Source: Paramacrobiotus metropolitanus (taxonomy: Eukaryota; Tardigrada; Eutardigrada; Parachela; Macrobiotidae). From it: DNA of 64,000 nucleotides. A program made the translations under genes and the position numbers. The notes under the pieces were generated by a model. That model had not been told where the DNA came from. It saw only the letters and a program-made list of their open reading frames with translations, and did not search any database. This document shows, in pieces, positions 24,701-37,930 of the stretch. The stretch spans positions 310,001-374,000 of the forward strand of contig NW_026570292.1 in NCBI RefSeq assembly GCF_019649055.1. Direction: 5' to 3'. How positions within the stretch are numbered: the first letter of the stretch is position 1; each line of letters starts with the position of its first letter.

Positions 24701-27700
24701 CCTCTAGATCTAATGGCGGAAGCCGTTATTTGTAAAAGATCGCCAACATATAATATAGATGTAGCTGAGTGTTCTGTGTGCTTTTGATGTTTCTTACATT
24801 TCGCGACCGGGCAACGGTCATTCAGAAAGCCGCATTTGGGTTTATCGGGCGGTGGCCCGTTCAGTCCTCTCCAGTCGTCGGCCAACGGCGACAACGCACT
24901 GATGGTGTTGTTGTCCCATGTGTAGTACCAAGCCATCTCGAACTCTTTGGTTACCGGATCGAGTTTCTTAAACCACGTGTCGCGTTTGCGGATCCCATTG
25001 GCACCGATAACAACCGACCGGAAACCCATGTCGAAGGTGTGGTTGGCGTAGTACGATGTAAAACGCCTGCCGCCCATTGTATCAAGAAAGGGCCAGGTTT
25101 CATTTAAAATCTATGCAACCAACATTCGATACACCAAATTTAATGCCAGTGTTTCTAAAAAATAAAATACTAGCGAAAATTTCTTACCCGAAAAGATACC
25201 GCGACCGCTTCGTACGCCGCTAAAGAAACATCATTTCTCTACAAAATAATAAGCGTCCTTTGAATAGCTGCGTTAGAAGAAACGTTTACAACGATAATGG
25301 TACGGCAAGCAAATGATAATCAATCGTGTACATGGGGTTTCTGAAAATCTGCATCAGGAACTTGTGGCGATGGAGTAATTATTTACCAGTTCATCGACGT
25401 TGTACGTGTAGTTGTACTTGGATCGCACTTGACCGGCCACATCGATGACAAACTGCCCCAGTGGACTCCAATCGGGAGTCGGCAGCTGGATCATAATGAT
25501 GGACTGGAACGCTTCGTATGCTGTCTGAAAGGTCACAAATGATAATGTGCCACATTAGCTAAAGAAAGGAACTACAATACAGATCACGATCCGATGAGCC
25601 AGAAGGACGCAAAAATTGTCACCCATCGGCTCGCGACCCATGGGAAACATAAACGGCCTATATTAATTACATATATGGCATTAGCTAGTGATGTAAAACA
25701 TAAAAAAATTCAAAGCCGACCACCACTGTATTTTAACTTTCCAATATTACAAAGCACAATAAACCGTGAAGTGTGTAAATTTCCGTAATTTTATGTACCT
25801 CAGTACCTGCATATTTTATGCAAAATGACATAGAAATGCTGTTGAGTGTGAAAATGTTTCCAAAAATAAGTCTACATAATAAGCACAAGGGCCTTGAACT
25901 ATTATCGAACTTACGTACCGCATCGGAGCTATCATTCAGTTCCCAGTAGAGTTGTCTACCTTGCGGCACTTCTATGGGATCTTGAAACAGGAAGACCTGC
26001 GTATAACACGGGGAACAAATATAAATATCGCGTCTACTTATCCAGGCGCCCGTCAGCACCGGCAAAAACGTCGACAATTGATTGGCAGCATGTTTAGCCG
26101 CGACGGGTTGTGTTGACACAGTCAATACAACATTATCGTCAGCCTACTTACCGGTTTAAAAAAAGTTGCCGTTTTTTTTTCGCTACTAAGCGATCAATTT
26201 ACCGCTGGGACAATCAATATATGTTTGCCGAATAGTGGCGGTTGACCTCTGCAGCGCCCAAATCGAAGATCTCATTAAAATGTGGTGCACCAAGGCACCG
26301 CACGCCACGGTTTTCAATATACGTATATTTGTCAATTTAGTTTGTTTTCGCGGTAACATTTTTTTGACGGTCACGATAGAACTGCATTAGATAAATAACA
26401 TACGTACATAGTCGTTGCCGGTCATGTTTAGTCGTTTGGCGACAAGCTGCAACATCGGCGATAACATTAACAATTAGCCAATTTTATACTGCGCATTACT
26501 ACGTAGTAGCACAACTATATAGTTTAACATAATTATGTGCACTGTAATTTGGGAAAGTACTGCGCTTCGTCCTTATCAGTATCCGTGATCAAAAGTAGTG
26601 TACTGTCGAAATAATTTTATATGCAAATGTTATGCGTTAAATATTATGCATAGAAGTATTGCGTACATGACATATATTATACCGTTTTGCAGTAAATTAC
26701 GTAATTGAAATGAATTTCGAATATGTACAACACTTATGTTTTATTTCGACAACAGCCAGTATACATAACGAAATGCCTGCGCCGATTTACACCAATAAAA
26801 ATGATCGAATTTAAACGTTAAAAAAACATCCAAAATCATTAGAACCACTCGTGGCCTTCGGACGTGCAAGCAGTGTACCAAAAACAGCAGCTGAATTTCC
26901 ACGAACTACAGCTAGACTGAATCGTTGTCTTCAAAAGGCGGTCACTTATGTAAAAAAACACTTATGTTTTATTCATAGAATAGTGGTTATTGGAGTTTAC
27001 CATAATTTGTCGCATAACGTCGCCGTTGGTCGCAATGAGAATAACTGGAAAGACGAGAATAATATTCAGTTAAGCGATATACGAGTGTAGAAAATACTGA
27101 ATTACAATAAATGTTGTGGATCGACCTGGTAACATAGTTCTTAGCTTCCGCACCACTTTAGACGGGACAAAGGTCATGTATGTTCTTCATATATATTCTC
27201 TTCATGGCCGGTTTTGTGTACTTACTGTGGCTCTTGTGACGCTCTTGTGTACTTACCGCGGCTCTGCGCCTTGGCCCGTAGGAGCATTTTTTCGTAATCG
27301 ACGGCGTATCGCGAATCAAAATCCTGGTAATCATATTCGAATTCCCCGGCGACCTGGGTCAGTACCGATTTGAATCCCCGGCACGCAATGGTGAACATGG
27401 TGGCAATGCTGGGCAGCAGGGTAAGGGCATCGCAGTACACGGTGATGATGCGCCAGTTGAACTTTAACAGGAACTCCCGCAACGCTCGCGACGTCAAGCC
27501 TTGCCCGACCGGACTGAAAACGATCAGTGTGGGATAGCGTTTCCGATTCGTCAGCGCGTTATCCGCCGAAGTACTAAACGAAAGAAATATTCTTAACCTT
27601 ATCGCAAATTCCTACATTAAACTGTACAAAAAGCGAATTAGTTAAAAACAATTTCTGTATACAGAGTATAATCTACGGATCTCAGAGTACTGTACGAGTA

Positions 27701-30700
27701 TAATCTGCCAACGATTACCATCCAGCTCCGCACCAAAACAAATCATAACCACTTACACTGTAATTAATACATATCTAGCCATATGGATTTGCTGGAATTT
27801 ATTGTATTCGTAATTTTTATCTGGCAGGGTACGATATTGCAGCGCGCTACAGGAACTAGCGAATACTGCATTCGGGTTTAAAAATCTGGATAAGGGTGTG
27901 GCAGGAAGTTGTATAATTATATCAAACAGATATTGCCATATACGAAAGTACGAATACAATGCTCAGTACATTATGTTCGTGCATGTACCAGCAAAAGTAA
28001 CCCGAACAGTATTAATTTTCTGTGTTTTTTCTTAAGGCACGAGTAGAATGAGGTTTGCGTCTCATGCATGTATTCGGCACTTGGTTACCAAAAAGAAAAC
28101 ATATATACCCTACCCTAGCCATCCTTTGAATGGATGTGATTAAATGAAATGCGCTCCCCATTTTCTTTAATTATAATTTTGCTTTGAAAGTCTTACAGTT
28201 AAGCATAAAAGTTACAAGGTTTAAAGCAAGCCATGAAAGGATCCTTAAGGTAGCAGTATAGCAGCACTTCTTTTTGGATTTTTGTGGTGTACCCGCTTGT
28301 TTGCTGCCCTAATGTTCTACACACTATAGAATCGTATGCGTAAGTGCGGTAACGTAAATGCCGAATTTTACAAGTGCAAATAAATGTATTGTACACTGTT
28401 GCTTGTACGGCTATACAAAATTTACTATAAAACATAATCAACACCGAAAAAAATCTTGTTCGATGTATGAACAGCCAACAAACGTTACAAAGAGAAGCAG
28501 CTGACTAATGCCACATTATATCGAGTATGGATCGCTATGCCGGCTGGACAATGCAAACTGCAGACATAACAACTTTTTGCTCCAGGTAAAGTAATCGTTA
28601 TTTCACAGTACCGATAGTATATACAGACACAGTAGCAGTGACTACGATCTGTTTTCTTTTTTTTACGAGATCTGTTGCGGCGGTTCGATAAGTGGCCCTG
28701 ACACTGCGCCACTTCCGGCGGAAGCGCGACAGGCGAGCAGCCATCTGTCAGGATAAAGCTGTTCATGCATAAAATATGTGCCCTCCGCGGTAATGCGATT
28801 CCCAGCGGTCGTGGCGTGAACGTTGTTAAGCAAGACGAATCACAACAGCGTCCAGCAGCCACTTCGCGCCGGGATAAACACTTTTTGCACGGATACACTA
28901 TTATTCTTACAATTAACCAATAAGCACTCCCCCTCAGTGCCGGGCCGGGACGGCCGGCACAACATTAAACCACCCGCAAAGGTAAAAGAATTATTTCAGG
29001 AAAATCGATATAATGCAATAAACCAGCACTGACTTTCCAATACGAGCATTTCTGTAATTACACAAAATTCGTGTAATACATCGATAGTATTTGCATCCTT
29101 ATAACAACGGTAACAGTTTCAACAACGAGATTATTTACTTACTTTAAAATCAACCTTCATAATAAAATTACAAGCTTACTGTACAAAAACATGTAACCTA
29201 CCACGCCAGGTTGCGGAACTTGTTAGAAAAATTGATTTTTCTTGTTGTACGCACATAAATCCGATACCGGATAGTGCATTTTTCACTGCACATTGCCAGT
29301 GCAATTTAGAGTGACACAGCTAGCGAAGTTTTTTTTCTATATTTAATAGGTAAAGTAGCGTCAACAAGATTGATTTCAGCGTGAACGATTTTTTATATGG
29401 CGTAGTGTCTCACTTGGACCAAATTGCCGGTTTGATTAAACTCGCAAAAACTTGCCGACCTAAATTTCCATTAGCGTTGGTATTGTCGGAAATCACTCAA
29501 CGGTTTCGTTGACTGGAGATCCTTGTACAGTATTATTTTCACTTTGGTGTACGTGTGAGAGTCCCGTATACAAGGCGTCATAGTTTTAATATAATACGCT
29601 AACCGTCTGCACTAATATCATTACGTAACGACCTAAGCAAAAGTGAAACCCACCGGGAACCTTTTTTGACCGTAATGCAGCTATATACGTATTTTTCTCT
29701 CGTGATTTACGTGCGACCGATGACGCAGTACAATAGGCGCGAAAAAGGTCATCTAATCAGTACAATTTTGTAGATAGATGCGCAGATTAACAACAAAAGC
29801 ACAGATCGGTTAATGCATTAAAAGTTGAAGGTAGTTCACTAAATTATCAAGTCTAGATGAAAGGTTTCTCTAACCAGCGATTGGATTGATTAATTAATTA
29901 ACAGGCAGCTACATATGCTTTCCCGGTTTATCAGCTATGGATACCGTAAGATATCTCTTCTAATTTCCGCTACGGAAGCGCGCAACTGACCGAATGCTGG
30001 GATGCAATCGGAGACACTATTCAATTGAAACGTATTCTTAGATCGGGGGTACCGCCAAGCTGGTAAACAAGTGTTACGTTTAGTAATTTGACGCTGCTCT
30101 GAATAAGCCGATAAAAAAGACTCCTACTACGCAAACACCAAAAGTTTCACGCTATAGCTGTATGTCATTCACATTTCACAGGTACCGAGACAGTGGTGTA
30201 AATTTTCGGATCCTTGTTGAATTATTAAGTGTAATTGCACGTTTAACGTACACAGTTACTACAGCCCATTTACTACAGGCATCCGGAACTCTGAGCCCCG
30301 GGAAAGTGCAACCGTGTAGATGGATTCTTCCACACTGATAATTTTACAATCAATTCAGTTGAAGTATACCGGTAAATAAATGTATATCCGCGTTGGATAG
30401 TGGTTCCTTTTTCATCTACTAATTTTAATCGTACTTGATGTTGCAATTTCCGGTTTGACTCAGCGCAAAAAAACGTTGTTTTACAAATTTGTTTCGATGG
30501 AGCTGACTTACCTTGTTAAAAGCGGCACGTCGAGTTCTGCGAATAAAAAATAAAAGTGTACGAAGATAAACCGCAAATTTAGAATTTACAAATTATCTAA
30601 ACATCATTATCCACAATTACCCTAAAAGTACTGAGTGTATTGTTAGTCATTACCGGCAGGATACTCACAGCTGATCAAATATACAGTGTATTATACTCTG

Positions 30701-33037
30701 TAATAATATGTTGTATCTTTGTTTGGATGTTGCGTATATGAGTGCATAGAAACACTAGAAATGAATAATGTAAATTTCAAAGACTAATAAATTCCTGTAC
30801 GCATTCTATAATATCTTTATACGGTTAAGAAATTACACGATTGTGTAAATATTATAAAATTACAAAATAAAATAACTAAAAAAACAAATTATTTAAAAAA
30901 AATTTCGTAAAAAAAAATTTTAAACCCTTTTTTTATATTTTTTATTCTGATAAATGTGGTTGAGATTTGGATACAATTAAAGATTTCTAAAACTGGAATT
31001 AAAATAAAGGAAAAAATTAACAGAAAAAATTCTGTTAAAATACAAAATGAGATATCAATTAGTCTTATAAAAAAACAGTTGCGCAATAGCGCACAACAAC
31101 CGATAATCTAATTTGCGTTTGCTGGTGCATGTGATCGACCGGTAATCCGGGATAATGTCGGTATCTTCCCATCCTTTTGAACGTGATATCCTAGTATTAC
31201 GTGTGAAAAAAACTGGGCTTTTTTCTACGGTACAGCCAAACCGGACGTGGTTACCCAGGATTATATTACCGGATGCCGCAAATTAAATCTTTCCTGTATA
31301 TACGGTGTACCAGCTGTATGCATGTAAGACAGGCGCAGTGACCGTCGACTAATGTAACCAGAAAAATTGATCGTTTTCGCTTTGAATCTGCGGTTATCGA
31401 TAGCATACATCCAGATAATTATATGTTGTCTGACATGCAGCTTTTTGACAATGACACCAGCGTTATAAACTGTCTTTTTTTATCAAAGAGTAACCTATCT
31501 GCCTGCATCAGCAAGTATAATGCAGCCGGCATAAATCATCATAAATGATTGACTGCGTCTGACTTTGCGACCTCCCGATACGTCAATTAGAGAACGGCAT
31601 TCACGTGTGCGAGCGGACACTTTATGGCTTCCGGAAAATGTCTCGCGCGGTGATGCAAATATATTCCCTATAAACGTTTCCTGTGTCTGTCTTTCTTACA
31701 TAATGACCGTAAAAGAAATGCCAAAAAATCGTAGTTCTCAGATTACTCTTTTAATATCTAGCCAGTAGCTTATGCAGTCAAATTAATGCACCCATGAACG
31801 AATTAATGATGATGTGGCTGCCGACTGACCGGTGAGTTTGTGAAATTAATAATGCTTTTTGCCGGCTAAAGGAAACCTTGCAATAAATCTGTTTTGCTAC
31901 TGGCTGATGAAAGAGAGGATTGCGAAACAGCATAAGAAAAACGATAATTTTCGACGTACCTCTTGCAAAATCTCCAAGGGTAATTTGCTCCAGACTGCAA
32001 CCTGAAATTTGAAATACCACCGACATTATCAAGGAAGCGTACATTATTACAGGTACAGTAATAGCTTTATTATAAGCAGACTTTATAGTTAATTTATGAG
32101 AGGAAAGCGGCATGTTTCGAAGAAAAGCTAACTCCATGGCTTCTCGAAATGGCATGTAATTTTGACCCATGCCGGGTACTGCATGAATACAAAACATACA
32201 ATTTATTTTATTTTTAACACTTCAAAGTTTTGACATAATTAAATAATTTCTGTTGCTTTTTTATACGCGACTTATGACCAGGACTCAGCGCACAACAATG
32301 TGCAAGTGTAAAATGTAAATATATACTAAAATGTAATAAAAATATACAACATGTTACACTAAAAAATACATATAAAAAAATTAATATATACGTACAATTC
32401 TTAAACATACATAAATGTAGTTCTTTGGCTTATGAATCTATGGATTTTGTTTTGAAATTTTATGACTTAAAGAGCTGTCTCTACTCTCTAATACAGTTAG
32501 TGCTGCACCTAATTATATAATCCAAAATTCAGGCAAGACAATGCAGCTGCATTATAGAATATTTATATCCGTATACTTTGTATTTATCCTCACTGTAACC
32601 TAATACACAATAAATAAATTATTTTACAACCAATATGAATTATCCAATATGTAGCATTTGAAGGCAGAATAATACCGATGGTTGGTCCTAACGCACTCGT
32701 ATAGATGTATCGTACCTGGTGAGAAAATCATGGCGAAACCCTTCTGGCGATTAAGTATCTCCACAATCTCACCGGCCACTTCCGGCATAAGATCGCCGGT
32801 ATCCACACAGCCGGTGGCGTTCACCGGGCGCGGTTTATAAATGCGGTGGAAGGACAGACTGGGCACCATGTACGCGTACTTGCGCTTCATCTCCTCGAAG
32901 GCGATATCGTATGCCGGACCGGTGGAGTAGATCCCGTACATGGGATTCTGCCCGATTATCACCGTGATAATGGACACATGGGTCGTGTGTCCGCCTTGCA
33001 TGCTGCAGTATAGAAAGAAGATGACCAGCGGCAGCAT
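21778..33037 (-). CDS. Receptor-type (membrane) guanylyl cyclase
   Basis: Converts GTP to cGMP on ligand binding at the cell surface. The 20 exons, in transcript order, start and end at 33037-32716, 32001-31960, 30536-30512, 27573-27257, 27044-27001, 26446-26408, 25996-25919, 25524-25387, 25238-25188, 25110-24798, 24535-24457, 24395-24119, 24026-23868, 23643-23316, 23168-22895, 22838-22619, 22546-22353, 22260-22211, 22136-22045 and 21906-21778. Every phase agrees, giving 1056 residues, a normal family length. Domain order: signal peptide starting [14 protein letters not shown]-receptor ligand domain to about residue 455; transmembrane helix ([15 protein letters not shown]); kinase-homology domain with HG in place of the catalytic HRD and an APE motif (LWMAPEQL); coiled linker; cyclase domain. 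The cyclase domain keeps FFSDLVGF, the guanine-selecting Glu (KVETI) and Cys (YCLFGDT), and NTASR. Oddity: Lys replaces Gly in the usual VETIGDSYM. The start was chosen by the signal peptide; a longer frame begins upstream. Confidence 0.93.
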
Positions 33038-34211
33038 CGCGCATGAGATGCCGTGATTACAACGACAGGTGGTGCATGTAACCGCTGCCGTTATAAATGC
33101 GCTCACGCTGCCGGGTTGTAAGTTACACACTGGGACCGGATGCGGAAGCGGATGGGGAAAAGTGAATTGATTTTAGGGATGTGCATATATACTTCTATGT
33201 AAGATGTGTGTGTGTATTACAGCGATGCTGATAGAGTGTATAAACTATAAAGGTACACTTACCGGCCTTACGTTGTAGTACATGTGGTTTACGCGCAGTA
33301 TGCATGTTTGACGGGGTGCTGTATTGTGTAAGTGAAGCTACCGGGGATACTGGATCCACGGCCTTTTAGCTACAAATATATTTAAAGGAAATGCGGCAGC
33401 CGTTTTGGGCACACGGAATGTACGCCCGAAGATCACGAATGCTAATAATAGTGACTTTGGGTTTGGATGTTTTTTATTGTTTAAAATTTAATCATTTCAA
33501 TCAGTTTTTATCTACGCAAGCGTATGTGTACTGGCAGCCGCCGAAATAATAATATTATAAAACTTAATGTATTCTAGAAACCGTACAATGCGTAATAACG
33601 TACGAGTACTGCGTGGTAGATAGCGCTATGGACAGCTTCACGCACAGTGATTTTCAGTGCTCGTATGGAACTTCCTAAAAAAACGGTAAAATCACGAATT
33701 TATCACACTTAACTCGTGCCATGAAGTCTGCCCGAAAGCCGGTACAGTTTATGTACTATTACATCACTGAACGGCGTTCAGTGAACGCGATACGAGTACC
33801 TTATCAATTTGATAATACGTAATGGTACCGTAAATGTCGCACGATCCAATCATCCCAGTGATTGTTCTAATGTTCTATTAAGTCCTTACCTCTTTTACAC
33901 AGATTCGTTCATAAAATGTTATATTGTTCATTTTTTCGCCCAATCACTACCACGGTCACAAATCGACCTGTTCAATTATGAGTACTACCCAGTAGGTGAC
34001 CGCATCAAGAACGCTAACAGTTATTAGGTCTCATTATATGCCGCACACCAATTGTATCCGAATCTTGTTTGATCTTCACGTAAAATTTAAAAAAATAACA
34101 ATCACACCACTTTGGTAACTCTATGTTATGAATGCTCAATGCTTGTATCTGTACCTGTTCAGCAGAAAATTAAAAATAACAAGCACAATAAAATGTCATC
34201 CAGCACATTAA
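33038..34211. other. Intergenic stretch upstream of the guanylyl cyclase
   Basis: No exon is supported. The first part must hold the cyclase promoter and 5' UTR, and the right end the 3' UTR of the eIF4G-like gene. A short GT tract lies near 33207-33216. Otherwise it is plain AT-rich DNA. Confidence 0.6.
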
Positions 34212-37200
34212 CTATTCAGATCCAACGCCCTCCATCGCAGCTCCGTCCACACTGCACCCAGGTTGACCAAGCATGGCCCAGCCGACACTCGGTTGCCGAC
34301 TGACCAGTTCCTCTTTCTCTTGCGCTGACAGATGGGCGTCCAGCCACTGACGTAGAGCAGCGTAGTATTTCGGAGTATGAACCGGGGATCTATTCAAGGC
34401 GATAACCACAGCCGCCACATCCAGAATCTTGTCCGCCAGGAGGGAACCAAGGATATCCACAACAACGGTGTACATGTCCGGCACCTCGGCGACAATGTTC
34501 TCCGTCACCGCCACAATCTCCCCCACACTGCAAACAACATTTAATAACGGAAGTAACGCAGAACGACAAAAAGTATAAAAAAAGGAAATCAGCATTTCGA
34601 TCAAATCATTCTTCGTTGAATAGTGTTTGGCAACAGTCAAAGTAAAAGGAAACAACATCACTACAGCTTCTTCCAGTCGGTTCTAGTGATTTACTGTATG
34701 ACCTTTACCCATCCGCTAGAACCTCGGGCGAAAAGAGTCGCTCGCGCGCCAAACCGCATACAAACTCCACATATTTGGCGCGATCTCGTAGCCGGCTTTC
34801 GAAAGACTTCTCCAATATGTTTTGAACAAACATCGCCTTCGCGTTATCGGTCCAATGTCGAATGTTTTCCACTGAGCCGATTATCACTTCCTAAAATCAT
34901 ACAAATTCAACACTGCGACGTTCCCCTACAGGCATACTGTACACCCATGAGCCGCCACTAAGCTGCACCTGACCTGATATTCTTCTCCTTCCGTATTAGC
35001 CGCCCGCATCAACATCCTCCACGTTATCACTTTTATCGCGTCGGCGTCGAATTCCTCCTCTTCTGCCTGGTGGCATACCACAATTGAATCTTCCGGTGAA
35101 GTCTCTGCTAACCTGCAAAATCCAAACCTGCACTTTTTAACGTTCTGCAACGCGGCTATGTATTTTCGTTATAATCCGCATAGCATCGGTCACTGATTTC
35201 ATTGTTCGATATCATCCAAGACCGCATGCTGCCAAGAAAAAATTTTATAAAGGAAACATCGTGGTAAAATGAATATAAAATACGCGAATGGATTACTATA
35301 AAGGCTGTAAAATTCTTATTAATTGCGCGGGAATGAAAGTACAGGAAAATGCATTCTGTTAGTGCACCAACCGGGATGAACTGGCGCCACCTTGCATGCC
35401 CATTCCGCATCCGGCGTCGCAAAAGGCCGCTTCGTGCCACCTTGTGGCCATAACATGTTCGTCTGGCTATGAAGCGAATTCGCCTGAAAAACACTCCCAA
35501 TGGCCTTGAAATGGGTGAATCTCGGAAAACACACATTCGGCATTCGGAAAACACACATTCGGCACGCTTTAAGGGATTTGGCCCGGTACATAGCGCTAAA
35601 ATCGTGTACATTGACGGGAATATTCGCTTTCGCGCACTTTCAAACACTATTTTGGGTTGCTTTTTGACATTATGTAGCCAAATGATTGGTGTACATAGGC
35701 GTGAAAACCGTTTGTGCGCGCAACATCCGGTTGCTGAGTTATGGCTGTCAGAAAATTCCAAAAAGTTTAAATGCATTCAAGTGTACCAAAAGTCTCATTA
35801 TGGACCGATCCCTTTCAAATTTTGCGCGTAAATGCACATAACCATGAAGATCGTTTTGACACGGATCCAGACTTCCACGATTTTTTTGAAATTTTAAAAT
35901 GAATTTTAAAATATTTGAAATTCATTTTAAAATTTGAAAAACATGCTAGAACAGTGGATCCGTGTCAAAACGATCTTCATGGTTATGTGCATTTACGCGC
36001 AAAATTTGAAAGGGATCGGTCCATAATGAGACTTTTGGTACACTTGAATGCATTTAAACTTTTTGGAATTTTGTTACCCTCATAACTTAGCAACCGGATG
36101 TTGCGCGCGCAAACGGTTTTCTCACCTAGGTATACAATTCTTCTGGCTACAAAATACCATAAAGCAATACTGAAAGTGTTTGGGAGCGCGCAACAGCGAA
36201 AGTTCCCCTGGATGTACACGAATTTGATGCTATGTACCGGGCCAAATCCCTTAAAGCACCAACAACGGCATATAACGCGCATTTAATTGTGTATGCAAGA
36301 CGCCAAATGACTAAACTCCTCACCAGTAATCCCAACACTTTCCGCTTCCCGCCAGGCTCTACGGGCTGGACTATCGGGCAACCACCATAATCGGGAGCCT
36401 GACCGTCAACACTGGTAGACAGCGTCTCCGACGCCGAGCTGGGATGGGTCACATCGGTGTCCGGCATCAGAGCACCACTTTCCACAGCAGCGCCGCCGTC
36501 GGGAGGCAGCGGCTGACAGCCCGGCAGCACTAATGGGCGGTCTGTCTCCACCGCTCGTCCTTCTTCCTGATGGACTGCGTGTCCACCCGTAATGGTGGCC
36601 GTTTGGCGTTGAAGACAATTATTATTTACGATTTCTTCCATTATGCCACGAATACGTGACGACGTCACCTGCGCGTCGATCATCTTCTTCAGCTGATTCA
36701 AAATAAAATCCACGGTTTTCTGAGCACAACGGAGCAACACTTTGAACGCACTGAAAAGGAGTAAGTAACGAGACAGCTGCATACCTGATCTCTAATGTAC
36801 GGACCACAGATCGGCAGCATGGCGCATAGGCATTCGATTCGACCTTCGCTGACATCCTCCATTGTCACCGGGAGCACTTTTTTCAGGAAATAAGTAACGT
36901 CAATACTCCGATCCGTAAAGTAACCGTTAACAAACAGGTGCGCTATGAATCTACGGAAAACGAGATAAGCAACGAGTCGACACTTGACAGCAGAAAAGCC
37001 AGACCAAGGGCTGCTTGCACGTAAAGTTTAATACCGCGTAATTCATGCTTCTCCTCAAATGCATATACTTTCAGGCTTCAGTCACGAGGCCCGATACTAA
37101 ACTTGCAAGTACTACAATATATTTTTATGCTGAAACGTAATTACAAAGGCCTGCGCGCTTGTTACAATACAGTACAGTTGTACTGTATTATTAAGCGCGA

Positions 37201-37930
37201 TGAGATTGGACACCGGCTTTATTTTCCCGTTTCCACTGGCTTAACCTTGATTTAGTGCTACGCTAAAGCCGTTACCGTCCAGGGAAACAAGAAAAAAGTA
37301 TCGTATCAAAATGATTGACTTAACCGACTACAGGCCAGATAACGCTGACGAACGCTCTCCAACTTGATCCGGACCCACGACGCTGCCGATCCTCCGTTCT
37401 CCCGCTTCCTCCCTTCCAAAGCGTACAGTTCACGATCGACATCCTGCCAGTACTCCTTCGCCCAGCGCACTACAGCCGTGTTGAAGCGCAACGCTCTGCC
37501 CGGGGATTCCTTCGTTTTCATGTGTTCGGATAATTTGGCGCACAGATCGGCGCAGGCTGCCGCCAGATGCGGCTCCGTTATGGCCTACGGTGAAGTTTAC
37601 CGCTCGTACTCAAATGTACAGTGATAATGATGATATGGCGCATCATGGCCAAGTGCCAACCTTATTCCCAATCCGCGCCACCGTTATCTTCAAGTGATAT
37701 TTTGTGGAGTCGAGAGAGCTGAGCAATATCATGGAGGCGGCTATCGACGAGACATTGGCGGGGTTGAGGACTTTTAACAGTTTTGGAATGTCTGTGGAAG
37801 GTGCCTGGAACAGAATGAAGAAAAGCTTGAGTAGCACCTAGATGCCATGCCAAGAAGCACCAGCAGTCGTCTGAGTACAAATTACCGTTTCGTTTGGAAC
37901 AACTGGAAGGAGATTATGGCTAGTCTCCAT
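34212..37930 (-). CDS. Short eIF4G-like protein: MIF4G domain plus MA3-like region
   Basis: Exons in transcript order: 37930-37886, 37804-37661, 37585-37325, 36950-36785, 36719-36324, 35102-34974, 34890-34709, 34527-34212. Phases agree if one base is removed from the CCC run at 37560-37562, giving about 545 residues. The MIF4G part matches the eIF4G order: KLLKVLNPANVS, then AITEPHL, then CADLCAKLSE, then FIAHLFVNGYFTD, then IECLCAMLPICG, then the signature TSSRIRGIM. This domain binds eIF4A in known family members. A proline- and acid-rich linker follows, then a divergent MA3-like helical region (from about VITWRMLMRAA). There is no eIF4E-binding or PABP-binding N-terminus: the protein begins about 15 residues before MIF4G, so it is much shorter than eIF4G1 and closer in design to DAP5-type factors. 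The 35102 acceptor is uncertain; 35112 would give another frame. The largest intron holds a foldback element. The frame break could be an assembly error or a sign of decay. Confidence 0.72.
35522..35565. repeat. Two tandem copies of a 22-base unit
   Basis: The unit starting TCGGAAAACACACATTCGGC is present at 35522 and again at 35544, identical over about 21 bases. It sits at the outer edge of the foldback element in an intron of the eIF4G-like gene. Confidence 0.75.
35572..36255. mobile_element. Foldback (inverted-repeat) element in an intron
   Basis: Left arm 35572-35868 and right arm 35956-36255 are reverse complements. Identity is nearly perfect over the inner 70 or so bases and falls off outward, with small indels, over about 300 bases. 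The 87-base centre is itself AT-rich and partly palindromic around 35891-35938. The element carries no credible gene: the open frames in the two arms mirror each other. It fits a non-autonomous foldback/MITE insertion. It lies in the intron between 35103 and 36323 of the eIF4G-like gene. No clear target-site duplication was found by eye. Confidence 0.8.

Noticed and set aside
34974-35112. Acceptor at 35112 for the eIF4G-like exon 6, giving an Arg/Gly-rich frame
   Set aside because: That frame soon meets a stop. The acceptor at 35102 keeps the MA3-like frame and the phase of both neighbours.
35469-36282. Two open frames, one on each strand, that resemble each other
   Set aside because: They are the two arms of the foldback element read on opposite strands, not a gene family.
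36622-36855. Alternative frame across MIF4G exons 4 and 5
   Set aside because: It reads through an intron. The spliced frame matches the eIF4G order, including TSSRIR.
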